45,498 nt of DNA from an uncultured Sphingomonas sp. (GCA_913776045.1 CAJYOI010000001.1:1-45498); one strand, 5' to 3'. Shown: positions 22,777-31,585, numbered from the stretch's first letter. The notes: generated from the sequence alone by a model not told the origin. Translations and numbers: made by a program.

Positions 22777-23535
22777 CTAGAGCAACAACTCCTGCGCCGA
22801 TGCCCGCCCGATCGCGCCACCGCCGCGGCGCCGGGCGAGTTCGGTTTCCGCGGTGAAGCGAATGTCCTCATCGCGATCGGTCAGGAAACCGACCAGGCTT
22901 TCGTTGTCGATCTCGCGCCATTCCTTGCCACGGTCGGGGCCGTAGCGGACGCGCGGCAACAGGCCCGGCGCTTCGGTCCACTCGACCAACTGCGCGACCG
23001 AGGCTTCGTTCAACTGGTCGCGGACGTGGAAGGCGGTGACATAGGCATCGGGGAACGCGCGGTGCGCGGGCAGGCCGCGCTCATGGTCCAGCCCGGCGGG
23101 CTTGCGCCAGTATCGCAGCATCTGGTTCGAGAAGCCCGGACTGTCGGGCCAGAGCCTCAGCGCGCATTTCCAGGTACAGATCCACTGGTTGCCATGGGTC
23201 AGCGCCGAGGTACAGAACTGCTGCTCGAAGCTCGCCCGGTGCGCCGCGAGCGCGACACGGCGCGGCCAGGGATCGAGGATCGGCCGCGCGACATCGTGCC
23301 AGTACCGCGCGTCAACGACGTCCTCGTCGCGGATGTGGTGCACCGCCATCGTCACCGGCGGGATCGGGCGTCCGGGATTGACCAGCACGCTGCCGCCCTC
23401 GCCCTCCAGCTCCCACCGGCCATCGGGTTGCAGCGCCACGTCCTGCCAGCCGACCTCGACCACCGCATGCGTTGGCGGCGCGTTGCCGGTTGTTTCGAGG
23501 TCGATGACGCGAACGATGCTGGGGGTGGGGCGCAT
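22777..23535 (-). CDS. DnaQ-like 3'-5' exonuclease
   Basis: The 252-residue protein contains a DEDD-type exonuclease domain: motif I VIDLETTG (D12, E14), a conserved HHIRDEDV stretch, motif II AAHRASFEQQF in place of the usual AHNAxFD, and motif III HRAFPDAYVT. The aspartate commonly found in motif II is less obvious here: the region reads RASFEQQF. The C-terminal 70 residues (from near VEWTEAPGLLPRVRYG) have no catalytic motif, but KEWREIDNESLVGFLTDRDE resembles the tail of exonucleases annotated as oligoribonuclease-like or DNA pol III epsilon-like. It does not look like the replicative dnaQ itself. It stands 38 bases upstream of the sensor kinase gene. Confidence 0.83.
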   Translation of the reverse strand: MRPTPSIVRVIDLETTGNAPPTHAVVEVGWQDVALQPDGRWELEGEGGSVLVNPGRPIPPVTMAVHHIRDEDVVDARYWHDVARPILDPWPRRVALAAHRASFEQQFCTSALTHGNQWICTWKCALRLWPDSPGFSNQMLRYWRKPAGLDHERGLPAHRAFPDAYVTAFHVRDQLNEASVAQLVEWTEAPGLLPRVRYGPDRGKEWREIDNESLVGFLTDRDEDIRFTAETELARRRGGGAIGRASAQELLL

Positions 23536-23683
23536 CGGGCCTATTTGGGCATGATCGCCGCGCGATACCAGCCCGAACCGGTTGCTACGGAGGCGTTACG
23601 ATCTTCCGGCGCCGGTCGCGTCGTCCATCTAGACCGGTTTCCGACCGATCTAACCTCATCCTGATTAAACAGGGGAGGACGGA

Positions 23684-24142
23684 ATGACGATAGTATCGAC
23701 GGTGCCGTTTGCGTGTGCAGCGGTGATGATGATGGCTGCGTCGGCGATGGCTGCGGACAATGCGACCGGCCGGAAGAATTGGGCCGACCATGCCGAACGG
23801 ATCGTGACCGCAGCAGGAAGCGGCGACATAGGCGCGATAGCCACCGCCTGTCAGGCATCACCCCGCACGATCAGCTCCCAAGGGTTCCAGTTCCCCTATT
23901 AGGCGCAAATGCTTCCGCAGTTCTGCGGCGTCTAAAAGACAGAAGATCGCAGGCGTGAAGTTTCGATGGAAGAGTGGCGGGCCGAGTGCAAGGAACTCGA
24001 CAGCCGCCCGGGCAGCCTCGAGAAGGCTCGACCCGTTGCCGAGGAACCTCGCGCCGAACCGCTGGCCCGGCGCATGGTCACGATCCTCTCTGCGCCGAAG
24101 GTTCGCGAATGTTCGAAGAAGCCTGAGCGCGAGCGCGGCTGA
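23684..24142 (+). pseudogene. Decayed secreted-protein gene with two in-frame stops
   Basis: The first 72 codons (23684-23902) encode a clear signal peptide (MTIVSTVPFACAAVMMMAAS, cleavage after AMA) and a mature start ADNATGRKNWADHAERIVTA. A TAG at 23900-23902 ends it at QGFQFPY. In the same frame the sequence continues AQMLPQFCGV, then TAA at 23933-23935, then KTEDRRREVSMEEWRAECKE up to TGA at 24140-24142. The downstream part has ordinary charged coding composition and no further stop, so the whole 152-codon frame looks like one small exported protein broken by two nonsense changes. I do not recognise the family. Readthrough, or two short separate genes (second ATG at 23966), are less likely alternatives. 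Confidence 0.55.
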
Positions 24143-24189
24143 TATCGCATCCCGCCCCGCGCCGACCGATGGCCGGCGCGGGTGCGATA
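24143..24189. terminator. Bipartite hairpin between convergent genes
   Basis: An outer stem TATCGCA / TGCGATA (24143-24149 with 24183-24189) encloses an inner perfect 9-base-pair stem CCCGCGCCG / CGGCGCGGG (24156-24164 with 24174-24182). It lies directly between the pseudogene and the phosphohexomutase stop, so it could terminate transcription from both directions. No T-tract is present. Confidence 0.6.
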
Positions 24190-24190
24190 C

Positions 24191-25573
24191 TCAATGCCCC
24201 GCCTGCGGACCTCGTTCCAGCCCGCTCGCGGCCAGCTGGGCGTCGATCATCGCCATCAGCCGGTCGAGCCCGGCCTGATCCTTCGCCTCGGCGCGCGCGA
24301 CAAGAACGTCCTGGGTGTTCGACGCGCGCAGCAGCCACCAGCCGTCGGGGGTATTCACCCGCGCGCCGTCGGTGCGGTTGACATCGGCACCTTCGGCTTC
24401 CAGCCGGTCGAGCACTTCCTCTACCACCGCGAACTTGCGCGATTCATCGACCTGGAAGCGCATTTCGGGCGTGTTGACCAACGCCGGCATCTCGCTGCGC
24501 AACTTGGTCATCGACTTGCCCGTGACATGCACCGCATTGATCAGCTGCACCGCCGCGTACTGCGCGTCGTCGAAACCGTAATAGTCCTGCGCGAAGAAGA
24601 TGTGACCCGACATCTCGCCGGCCAGCGGCGCGTTCGTTTCCTTCATCTTGGTCTTCACCAGGCTGTGCCCGGTCTTCCACATCAGCGGCTTGCCGCCCAG
24701 TTCGGCGATGCGATCGTACAGCATCTGCGACGCCTTCACGTCGGCGATGATCGTCGCGCCCGGCTCCTTGCGCAGCACCGGCACCGCCAGGATCGAGAGC
24801 AGCTGATCGCCCCACACTACGCGACCCTGACCGTCGATCGCGCCCACGCGATCGCCGTCGCCGTCGAAAGCCAGTCCGAAATCGAGGTTCTTTTCGGCGA
24901 CAAGGCGTTTCAGTTCGGCAAGGTTCTTTTCTTCGGTGGGATCGGGATGATGGTTCGGGAAATTGCCGTCTATATCGGTGAACAGCGTGTGGTGCTCACC
25001 CGGAAGCTGCTGGACGAGCTTCTCGATGACGCGGCCGGCGGCGCCATTGCCCGCGTCCCAACCGATGCGGAATGTGCCGCCCGAATAGCCAGCGAGAAGG
25101 CGACCGACATAGGCATCCTCGATATCGGCGTCTGAAACGGCGCCTTCGCCCTCGTCCCAATCGCCCTCTGCCGCCATCTTGCCCAGTTGCTGGATCTGCT
25201 CGCCGAAGAACGGCTTATGCTGCAGCACCATCTTGAAGCCGTTGTAGTCGGCCGGGTTGTGGCTGCCCGTGATCTGGATGCCGCCGTCCACTTCCAGCGT
25301 CGCTTCGGCATAGTAGAGCATCGGCGTCGGACCCAGGCCGATGCGTACCACGTCGACGCCCGACGCGGTCAGCCCCTCGACCAGTGCGGCCTCCAGCATT
25401 TCCGACGACACGCGACCGTCCCGGCCAACCGCTACACGGGTGCCGCCGGCCCGACGCACCAGCGTCGCGAAGCCGCGGCCGATCGCGCGTGCGTCGTCTG
25501 CACCCAGCGTCTTCCCGACAATGCCGCGGATGTCGTATTCGCGAAGGGACGTGGGATCGAAACGATGGGTCAT
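24191..25573 (-). CDS. Phosphomannomutase/phosphoglucomutase
   Basis: The enzyme interconverts hexose 6-phosphates and 1-phosphates and supplies sugar nucleotides for surface polysaccharides. The 460 residues have the four signatures of the alpha-D-phosphohexomutases: phosphoserine loop [17 protein letters not shown] (S104), metal loop FDGDGDR (237-242), sugar-specificity loop GEMSGHIFF and phosphate-binding loop [12 protein letters not shown]. The GEMSGH loop and overall length fit the bifunctional PMM/PGM group (AlgC, and PgmG of gellan-producing Sphingomonas). GlmM at 44222 is the second member of this superfamily in the window. A repeat hairpin lies between its start and the upstream J-domain gene. 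Confidence 0.94.
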   Translation of the reverse strand: MTHRFDPTSLREYDIRGIVGKTLGADDARAIGRGFATLVRRAGGTRVAVGRDGRVSSEMLEAALVEGLTASGVDVVRIGLGPTPMLYYAEATLEVDGGIQITGSHNPADYNGFKMVLQHKPFFGEQIQQLGKMAAEGDWDEGEGAVSDADIEDAYVGRLLAGYSGGTFRIGWDAGNGAAGRVIEKLVQQLPGEHHTLFTDIDGNFPNHHPDPTEEKNLAELKRLVAEKNLDFGLAFDGDGDRVGAIDGQGRVVWGDQLLSILAVPVLRKEPGATIIADVKASQMLYDRIAELGGKPLMWKTGHSLVKTKMKETNAPLAGEMSGHIFFAQDYYGFDDAQYAAVQLINAVHVTGKSMTKLRSEMPALVNTPEMRFQVDESRKFAVVEEVLDRLEAEGADVNRTDGARVNTPDGWWLLRASNTQDVLVARAEAKDQAGLDRLMAMIDAQLAASGLERGPQAGH

Positions 25574-25600
25574 GGAGTCTCCTGCGATCTCGAATGAAGA

Positions 25601-25696
25601 CCGTTCGGGCTGAACGCGTCGAAGCCCTGTCCTTCTTTGATGTCAGTATCGAGACATCGAAGAAAGGCAGCCCTTCGACAAGCTCGGAGCGAACGG
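25601..25696. repeat. Inverted repeat, TTCG-CTGAGC-TGTCGAAGG family, copy 2
   Basis: The left arm (25601-25644) begins CCGTTCGGGCTGAACGCGTC and ends TTTGATGTC. The right arm (about 25653-25696) ends GACAAGCTCGGAGCGAACGG. They pair over about 44 bases with several mismatches around an eight-base loop. It shares the core GTTCG...TCGAAG...CCTTCTT with the copy at 15856-15942. It lies between the J-domain gene and the phosphohexomutase gene, 27 bases upstream of the latter's start codon. Confidence 0.85.
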
Positions 25697-25745
25697 TGTG
25701 TGCTGATCGTTTCGCTTAAAGCACGAACGAACGGATAGTTGCAGC

Positions 25746-26003
25746 CTACGCGCCCAGCCGCCGCAGCAGCACGTCGCGCGCATCGTTGATCTGGCGGGTC
25801 AGTTCGGCCGATCCGCCGCGGTCGGGGTGGACGCCGGCGAGCAACCGGCGATGCGCCGCGCGGACATCCTCTGCGTTGGCATCGGCGCGGACGCCTAGGA
25901 TGTCACGCGCGCGGTCGACCTCGGGCAGGCGCGTCTTCGCCTTGGGTTTCAAGACCCACCACACCGCCGCCATCAGCGCCAGCGCAAGGAGGATTTTCGC
26001 CAT
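25746..26003 (-). CDS. Small membrane-anchored J-domain protein
   Basis: The 85-residue product has one N-terminal membrane segment (MAKILLALALMAAVWWVLKP) and a J domain that stimulates a DnaK-type chaperone. The J domain (about 30-85) keeps the helix II basic patch AAHRRLLAGV and the catalytic HPD (in GVHPDRGGS), with the tail AELTRQINDARDVLL. No Gly/Phe or zinc region is present, so it is a class C co-chaperone. It overlaps the stop codon of the MipZ gene by one base (TGATG), indicating coupled expression. Its client is unknown. Confidence 0.9.
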   Translation of the reverse strand: MAKILLALALMAAVWWVLKPKAKTRLPEVDRARDILGVRADANAEDVRAAHRRLLAGVHPDRGGSAELTRQINDARDVLLRRLGA

Positions 26004-26824
26004 CAGGCCGCCGCACCTTCGAACAGCGCCATCGCCGGTTCGGGCAGCGCCAGCCCCGACATCATCTCGCGCAACTCCTGCCGCGCGGCGACATGGCTGA
26101 GGCCCATCGCGCCGAACTCCTTCGAATCGAGCATCGTCAGGCCCGACGGGAACAGCTCGCGGTAGATCACGCGTTCGGAAAGACCCGGAATGACGCGAAA
26201 GCCGACGCGCTTCGACAGCTGATCGATCGCCTCCGACACGCGGCGCATGTTGCGCGCCTCAATATGCTGCAGGCGGTTGCGCAGCACGACCCAGTCGATC
26301 GTCGCGCCATCGGCGCGCGCGCGGGTCTTGCGCGCTTCCCAGATCAGTTCGGAATAGAAGCTGGGGCGCGTCACCTTGAACGTGTCGGGATCGACATGGC
26401 CGATCAGGTCGAAATCGACGAAGCTGTCGTTCATCGGCGTGACGAGGGTGTCGGCGTTGGTGGCGGCGATGCGCGCGAACTTGTCGTCGCGCCCCGGCGT
26501 GTCGATGACCAGGAAATCTGCGTCCGCCCCCAGCCGGTCGAGCGTTTCGGCAAACAGGTCGTCGCTCACGCCGTCATGCGTCGCATGGATCGGCGTCAGC
26601 AGCTCGCGGCCCGTGCGCTTCTGCGTCGCCATGCGATTGTCGAGATAGCGCCCCATCGTCCTCTGGCGATGGTCCAGATCGAACGCCGCGACCCGCGCGC
26701 CGCGCGCGGCCAGCGCGATGGCGACGTGAACGGCGGTCGTCGACTTGCCGGTCCCGCCCTTTTCATTGGCGAAGACGATGACGTGCAGGTTGTGTGCGTC
26801 GGCCAAGGTGGCGACAATCCCCAT
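26003..26824 (-). CDS. mipZ: MipZ-type cell-division positioning ATPase
   Basis: The 273-residue protein is a ParA/MinD-family ATPase close to Caulobacter MipZ, which forms a gradient from the cell poles and blocks FtsZ assembly away from midcell. Evidence is the deviant Walker A in FANEKGGTGKSTTAVHVA (near 18-35), switch I FDLDHRQRTMGRYLDNR, and the Walker B-like FLVIDTPGRDD. The NDSFVDFDLIGHVDPDTFKV stretch is typical for MipZ rather than ParA. The short lead MGIVATLADAHNLH precedes the conserved HVIVFANEKGG; a later start is possible. It is transcribed divergently from panC (62-base gap). Confidence 0.92.
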   Translation of the reverse strand: MGIVATLADAHNLHVIVFANEKGGTGKSTTAVHVAIALAARGARVAAFDLDHRQRTMGRYLDNRMATQKRTGRELLTPIHATHDGVSDDLFAETLDRLGADADFLVIDTPGRDDKFARIAATNADTLVTPMNDSFVDFDLIGHVDPDTFKVTRPSFYSELIWEARKTRARADGATIDWVVLRNRLQHIEARNMRRVSEAIDQLSKRVGFRVIPGLSERVIYRELFPSGLTMLDSKEFGAMGLSHVAARQELREMMSGLALPEPAMALFEGAAA

Positions 26825-26886
26825 GTTGATCGGTCGTGATACGGCCCCTAAGAGCCCGGGTCCGCTTTACCGAAGGGCCTGTCTGC

Positions 26887-27729
26887 GTGCAAACCATCCG
26901 TCGCCTTGCCGAGCTCCGTTCGGCCCTGTCCGCTTTCCGCGACGCGGGCGAAGACATTGCGCTGGTGCCCACGATGGGCGCGCTGCACGCCGGGCACATG
27001 GCGCTGGTCGCCGAAGCCAAGCTGGCAGCCAGGCGCGTCGTCGTGTCGATCTTCGTCAACCCCAGGCAATTCGGCGCGAACGAAGACCTGTCTCGCTATC
27101 CGCGCAAGGAATTGGCCGATGCGCGGATGCTGAGTGAAGCAGGCGTCGATGTGCTGTGGATGCCTCCGGTCGAGGAGGTCTATCCGGGCGGCTTCGCGAC
27201 CAACGTATCGGTGTCGGGCATCAGCGAAGGCCTCGACGGCGCGGCACGGCCCGGCCATTTCGACGGTGTCGCGACCGTCGTCGCCAAGCTGTTCAACCAG
27301 GTCCGCCCGGACGTCGCGCTGTTCGGGGAAAAGGATTTCCAGCAGCTGGCGGTCATCCGCCGGATGGTCGTCGATCTCGATTTCGGCATCGATATCCGTG
27401 GTGTGCCGACCCAGCGCGACGACGACGGCTTGGCGCTGTCCTCGCGCAACGCGTATCTGATCGCCGAGGATCGCGCGAAGGCGGTCGCCCTGCCCCGCGC
27501 GCTGGGCGTCGCGGCAACCGCGATCGGCAAGGGCACCGACCCGGCCGAGGCGCTGGCGACCGCGCGCGAAACGCTGACTGCAGCAGGCTTTTCCGTCGAT
27601 TACGTCGAGCTGGTCGATGCAGAAACGCTGGGCGAACCTTTCCCCGGTCGCCCCCGCCGCCTGCTGGCTGCGGCGAGGATCGCCGGTACCCGGTTGATCG
27701 ATAATATCGCGGTCAACGAGCAAGGTTAA
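26887..27729 (+). CDS. panC: Pantoate--beta-alanine ligase
   Basis: The enzyme joins pantoate and beta-alanine with ATP to make pantothenate, the precursor of coenzyme A. In 280 residues I see the PTMGALHAGHMALV motif (HxGH nucleotide-binding signature), SIFVNPRQFGANEDLSRYPR, PGHFDGVATVVAKLFNQVRP, FGEKDFQQLAVIRRMV and RDDDGLALSSRNAYL. I chose the GTG at 26887 because GAAGGG lies nine bases upstream and the protein then starts near the family position (VQTIRRLAELR). A longer reading from 26836 adds an unlikely basic leader. It is divergent from mipZ. Confidence 0.95.
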   Translation: MQTIRRLAELRSALSAFRDAGEDIALVPTMGALHAGHMALVAEAKLAARRVVVSIFVNPRQFGANEDLSRYPRKELADARMLSEAGVDVLWMPPVEEVYPGGFATNVSVSGISEGLDGAARPGHFDGVATVVAKLFNQVRPDVALFGEKDFQQLAVIRRMVVDLDFGIDIRGVPTQRDDDGLALSSRNAYLIAEDRAKAVALPRALGVAATAIGKGTDPAEALATARETLTAAGFSVDYVELVDAETLGEPFPGRPRRLLAAARIAGTRLIDNIAVNEQG

Positions 27730-27794
27730 TCGCATTAACCATTCTCTTACATTTGATCGTCAGACCTGCCCCTGATGAAAAAGGGGTTTGGACA

Positions 27795-28091
27795 ATGGCC
27801 ACCAGTGAAAAGACTGCCGCCTTCCTGATCGAAAGCCGGATGCGCGACGCCGCACGCGGCAATGCGAAGGCCTATTTCGACCTGGGCATCGCCTATTCGA
27901 GCGGTGCGCAGGGCGTCGGCATCGACCTGATCGAGGCGCACAAATGGTTCAACCTGGCCGCCATCGCCGGCAACACCCGCGCGCAGGAATGCCGCGCAGA
28001 GATCGCCGATGAAATGAGCGCGCGGGATATCATCGTCGCGCAGAAGGCAGCGCGGGCTTGGTTGCAGTTCGGATCGAGGAACGTCGCGTAA
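27795..28091 (+). CDS. Sel1-repeat-like small protein
   Basis: The 98-residue product contains one clear Sel1-like (TPR-related) helical pair: AYFDLGIAYSSGAQGVGIDL then IEAHKWFNLAAIAGNTRAQE. No signal peptide or catalytic motif is visible. Such small Sel1 proteins are thought to mediate protein contacts. The ATG at 27795 lies near a purine-rich run, so I prefer it to the in-frame start at 27753. It lies 65 bases downstream of panC, and a shared transcript is possible. Confidence 0.85.
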   Translation: MATSEKTAAFLIESRMRDAARGNAKAYFDLGIAYSSGAQGVGIDLIEAHKWFNLAAIAGNTRAQECRAEIADEMSARDIIVAQKAARAWLQFGSRNVA

Positions 28092-28195
28092 CGACGGCTC
28101 CGTTTCGCAACGCGGACGATCCAGACCGGCCGGCGGGCAAAGCCCGGCCGACGACGTGGGCTTTGCCCACGGCCCGTTCCTGACCGCCCCAACCC

Positions 28196-28332
28196 GTCAT
28201 TCCCGCGTAGGCGGGAATACATTCTGGCTGACGTCACGGCTCTTTTTCGCAAGGCCAGCCCGAATTGATCCGCGCTTCCGGGGCACCCCACAAAGTAATA
28301 TTTTGCGGAAACCTCCTACGCGGGGATGACGA
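28196..28332. repeat. GTCATTCCCGCG palindromic repeat pair, copy 1
   Basis: The left end has CGTCATTCCCGCGTAGGCGG and GAATAC (28196-28220), with the internal hairpin TTCCCGCGTAGGCGGGAA. The right end has TCCTACGCGGGGATGACG (28314-28331), which pairs with the left end. The interior holds TTCTGGCTGACGTCACGG. The element lies just past the topA stop (minus strand) and downstream of the Sel1-like gene, so it may help termination on both sides. A second copy is at 33141-33236. The rest of 28092-28340 contains no ORF I can support. Confidence 0.7.
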
Positions 28333-28340
28333 AATAGAGG

Positions 28341-30899
28341 TCAGGCCTCCTTCTTCGCCGCAACCTTCTTCGCCGGCGCCTTCTTGGCCGCAGGCTTCTT
28401 AGCCGCCGCCTTCTTCGGTGCCGCTTTCTTCTTGCCCTTCTTCGCCGGTGCCGCCGCCGCGCGCGCGTCGATCAGCTGCGCGGCCTCCTCCAGCGTCAGC
28501 TCGTCGGGCTGGATCGTCTTAGGCAGCGTCGCATTCGTCTCGCCGTCGGTGACGTAGGGCCCATAGCGGCCCTCCATCAGCTTCACCTCGGCCTCCGTCC
28601 GCGGATGCTTGCCAAGAACCTTGAGCGGCTCGCGCGCCGCACCCCGCTGGGGCCGCCCGCCACCCGCTGCCGCTTCGGCGAGCTTGACGACCGCCGTGTT
28701 CATGCCGGTCTCGAACACATCCGCGGTCGACTGGAGCCGCGCGTACTTGCCGTTATGCGCCAGATACGGACCATAGCGCCCGATCGACGCGGTGATCGGC
28801 TGGCCCGTCTCCGGGTGATCGCCGATCGTCCGCGGCAGGCTCAGCAGCTTCAGCGCCCAGTCGAGGTCAAGCTCGCCGATGTCCTTCGGAATCGACGCGC
28901 GCTTGGCCTCCTTGCCCTCACCCAGCTGGATATAGGGCCCGAACCGCCCCGACTTGCGCTCGACCGGCAGGTTGGTTTCGGGATCGGTGCCGAGCGTCTC
29001 GGGTCCGGTATCCCCGCTGTCCGCCCCGCCCGCCTGGCCGAAGCGGCGGGTGTATTTGCAGTCCGGATAGTTGGAGCAGGCGACGAACGCCCCGAACCGG
29101 CCACCCCGCAGCGACAGCCGCCCGTCGCCGCAGTTCGGGCACGCGCGCGGGTCGCTGCCGTCGTCGCGCGGCGGGAACAGATAGTCGCTCAGGAATTCAT
29201 CGAGCGCGGCGGTGACTTCGCTCGGCTGGCGTTCCTTGACCTCATCGGTCCGCGGCTTGAAGTCGCGCCAGAAGGCTTCGAGCACCGCCTGCCATTCGGC
29301 GCGGCCACCCGACACGTCGTCGAGTTCCTCCTCGAGCCCCGCGGTGAAATCATAGCTGACGTATTTCTCGAAGAACCGCTCCAGGAACGCGGTCAGCAGG
29401 CGCCCCGTCTCCTCGGCGTAGAAACGATTCTTCTCCAGCCGGACGTAGCCGCGGTCCTTCAGCACGTCGATGATCGACGCATAGGTCGACGGACGCCCAA
29501 TGCCGAGTTCCTCCAGTCGCTTGATGAGCGACGCGTCCGAGAAACGCGGCGGCGGCTGGGTGAAATGCTGTTCGGCCTTGACGCCCTTCTTGGCCGGGGC
29601 GTCGCCCGACTTCAGATGCGGCAGGCGGCGCGAATCCTCGTCACCGTCATCGTCGCGGCCTTCTTCATAGAGCGCGAGATAGCCGGGGAAGAGCACGACC
29701 TGACCGGTTGCGCGCAGCACACACTGGCCGGTGCCGTCCTCGAGCTCGATCGAGGTCCTCTCCATCCGCGCCGCCGCCATCTGGCTGGCGAGCGCCCGCT
29801 TCCAGATCAGCTCGTACAGCCGCCCATGGTCGCCCGATCCGGCGCGATCCTTCGAGAAATCGGTCGGCCGGATCGCCTCGTGCGCTTCCTGCGCGTTCTT
29901 CGCCTTGGTCTGATATTGCCGCGGCTTTTCGGGCACATAGCCGCCATCGTAGCGCTCGATCACCGCCTTGCGCGCAGCATCGATCGCCGAGGAGTCCATC
30001 TGGACGCCATCGGTACGCATATAGGTGATCGCGCCGTCCTCATACAGCGCCTGCGCGATCCGCATCGTGTGGCTGGCCGAGAAGCCGAGCTTGCGCGCCG
30101 CCTCCTGCTGCAATGTCGATGTGGTGAAGGGCGGCGGTGGGTTGCGCGTCGCGGGCTTCGTCTCGACGCGGGCGACCGAGAAACGCCCGCCCTCGACCGC
30201 CGCCTTGGCGCGATTGGCGGTGCCTTCGTCGCCGATCGACAGGCGGTCGAGCTTCTTGCCCTCCCAGCCGGTCAAACGCGCGACGAACGGCGTGCCGTCC
30301 TGTTCGAAGGTCGCCTCGACCGACCAATATTCCTGCGGTTTGAACGATTCGATCTCACGCTCGCGCTCGACCACCAGCCGCAGCGCGACCGACTGCACGC
30401 GGCCCGCCGACTTGGCGCCCGGCAGCTTGCGCCACAGCACCGGCGACAGGGTGAAGCCGACCAGATAGTCGAGCGCACGGCGCGCGCGATACGCGTCGAT
30501 CAGGTCGGTATCGAGCTGCCGCGGCGCCTTCATCGCCGCCAGGATCGCGGGCTTGGTGATCGCGTTGAAGGTAACGCGCTCGACCTCCTTGGGCAGCGCC
30601 TTCCTATTACGCAGCACTTCCTGGACGTGCCAGCTGATCGCCTCGCCTTCGCGGTCAGGGTCGGTCGCCAGAATCAGACGGTCGGCCTTTTTCGCCTCGT
30701 CGGTGATCGCCTTCAACTGGCGCGATTTGTCGGCGTAGGTTTCCCACTCCATCGCGAAGTCTTCGTCCGGGTTCACCGACCCGTCCTTCGCCGGCAGGTC
30801 CCGGACGTGCCCGTAGGAGGCCAGGACATGATAGTCCTTGCCCAGATATTTCTCGATGGTTTTGGCCTTGGCCGGGGATTCGACGATGACGAGCTGCAT
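28341..30899 (-). CDS. topA: DNA topoisomerase I
   Basis: This type IA topoisomerase relaxes negative supercoils. The 852 residues begin with the TOPRIM domain (MQLVIVESPAKAKTIEKYLG; acidic DPDREGEAISWH), followed by the catalytic core with the active-site tyrosine (Y293) in GAITYMRTDGVQ. One C4 zinc ribbon (CPNCGDGRLSLRGGRFGAFV then CSNYPDC) lies near residues 580-620. Three topoisomerase C-terminal repeats follow with GRFGPYIQLG, GRYGPYLAHNGKYA and GRYGPYVTDGE. The last 40 residues are almost only lysine and alanine with some proline. It is the last gene of a long minus-strand run. Confidence 0.97.
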   Translation of the reverse strand: MQLVIVESPAKAKTIEKYLGKDYHVLASYGHVRDLPAKDGSVNPDEDFAMEWETYADKSRQLKAITDEAKKADRLILATDPDREGEAISWHVQEVLRNRKALPKEVERVTFNAITKPAILAAMKAPRQLDTDLIDAYRARRALDYLVGFTLSPVLWRKLPGAKSAGRVQSVALRLVVEREREIESFKPQEYWSVEATFEQDGTPFVARLTGWEGKKLDRLSIGDEGTANRAKAAVEGGRFSVARVETKPATRNPPPPFTTSTLQQEAARKLGFSASHTMRIAQALYEDGAITYMRTDGVQMDSSAIDAARKAVIERYDGGYVPEKPRQYQTKAKNAQEAHEAIRPTDFSKDRAGSGDHGRLYELIWKRALASQMAAARMERTSIELEDGTGQCVLRATGQVVLFPGYLALYEEGRDDDGDEDSRRLPHLKSGDAPAKKGVKAEQHFTQPPPRFSDASLIKRLEELGIGRPSTYASIIDVLKDRGYVRLEKNRFYAEETGRLLTAFLERFFEKYVSYDFTAGLEEELDDVSGGRAEWQAVLEAFWRDFKPRTDEVKERQPSEVTAALDEFLSDYLFPPRDDGSDPRACPNCGDGRLSLRGGRFGAFVACSNYPDCKYTRRFGQAGGADSGDTGPETLGTDPETNLPVERKSGRFGPYIQLGEGKEAKRASIPKDIGELDLDWALKLLSLPRTIGDHPETGQPITASIGRYGPYLAHNGKYARLQSTADVFETGMNTAVVKLAEAAAGGGRPQRGAAREPLKVLGKHPRTEAEVKLMEGRYGPYVTDGETNATLPKTIQPDELTLEEAAQLIDARAAAAPAKKGKKKAAPKKAAAKKPAAKKAPAKKVAAKKEA

Positions 30900-30961
30900 G
30901 GGGGCCTTAGCTAGGGAGTCTTACGTGTACGCGCGAGGGTGACCGGGGTTACGTCGTAGCG

Positions 30962-31585
30962 TCAACCCGCGAAACTGGCCTTCACCCCGTCGATGACGAA
31001 CTGCGCGGCGAGTGCGGAAAGGAGGACGCCGAGCAGGCGGGTGATGACCGCTTCGATCTTGGCGCCCAGGATGCGCATGATCGGGCCTGCCGCCAGCAGC
31101 GCGAGAAGGGTGAGTGCGAGGATGGTGAGCATCGCGGCCAGCACGACCGCGGTTTCGCCCCACGTCGGGTGCTGCGCGGTCAGCAGCATGGCTGAGGCGA
31201 TCGAGCCCGGACCGGCGATCATCGGCATCGCCATCGGAAAGATCGAGACGTCCTCGATCTCCGGGGTTTCCTTCAGCTTTTCCGCGCGCTCCTCGCGGCG
31301 CGCGGTGCGGCGCTCGAAGACCATGTCCATCGCGATGACGAACAGCAGGATGCCGCCTGCGATGCGGAAGGCGTCCAATCCGATGCCGAGCGCGTCCAGG
31401 ATCCCGCGGCCGAACAGCGCGAAGACCAGCAGGATCGCGGTCGCGACCAGCACCGCGCGGATCGCCATCGCACGGACATGCGCCCGCCCGCCGCCGCTGG
31501 TGAGGCCGGCGTAGATCGGCGCGCAACCCGGCGGGTCGATCACCACGAAGAAGGTGATGAAGGCGGAGATATAGAGTTCGATCAT
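30962..31585 (-). CDS. MarC family membrane protein
   Basis: The 207-residue protein has six hydrophobic segments, starting with [20 protein letters not shown] near the N-terminus, typical of MarC/YchE/YhgN proteins whose function is still unclear. Recognisable stretches are DPPGCAPIYAGLT, FRIAGGILLFVIAMDMV and the central FPMAMPMIAGPGSIAS. A charged loop (FERRTARREERAEKLKETPE) separates the two halves. The start ATG at 31585 overlaps the end of the NTF2-like gene (31582) by four bases, giving coupled expression with folD and that gene. Confidence 0.93.
   Translation of the reverse strand: MIELYISAFITFFVVIDPPGCAPIYAGLTSGGGRAHVRAMAIRAVLVATAILLVFALFGRGILDALGIGLDAFRIAGGILLFVIAMDMVFERRTARREERAEKLKETPEIEDVSIFPMAMPMIAGPGSIASAMLLTAQHPTWGETAVVLAAMLTILALTLLALLAAGPIMRILGAKIEAVITRLLGVLLSALAAQFVIDGVKASFAG

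Noticed and set aside
28092-28340. The gap between the Sel1-like gene and topA as a possible small RNA or riboswitch
   Set aside because: The structure seen is explained by a known type of intergenic palindromic repeat, and it lies at the 3' ends of both flanking genes.
28605-30914. A 769-codon open frame on the plus strand opposite topA
   Set aside because: Low-complexity R/L/A/D composition and full overlap with a well-conserved gene show it to be an antisense artefact of high GC.
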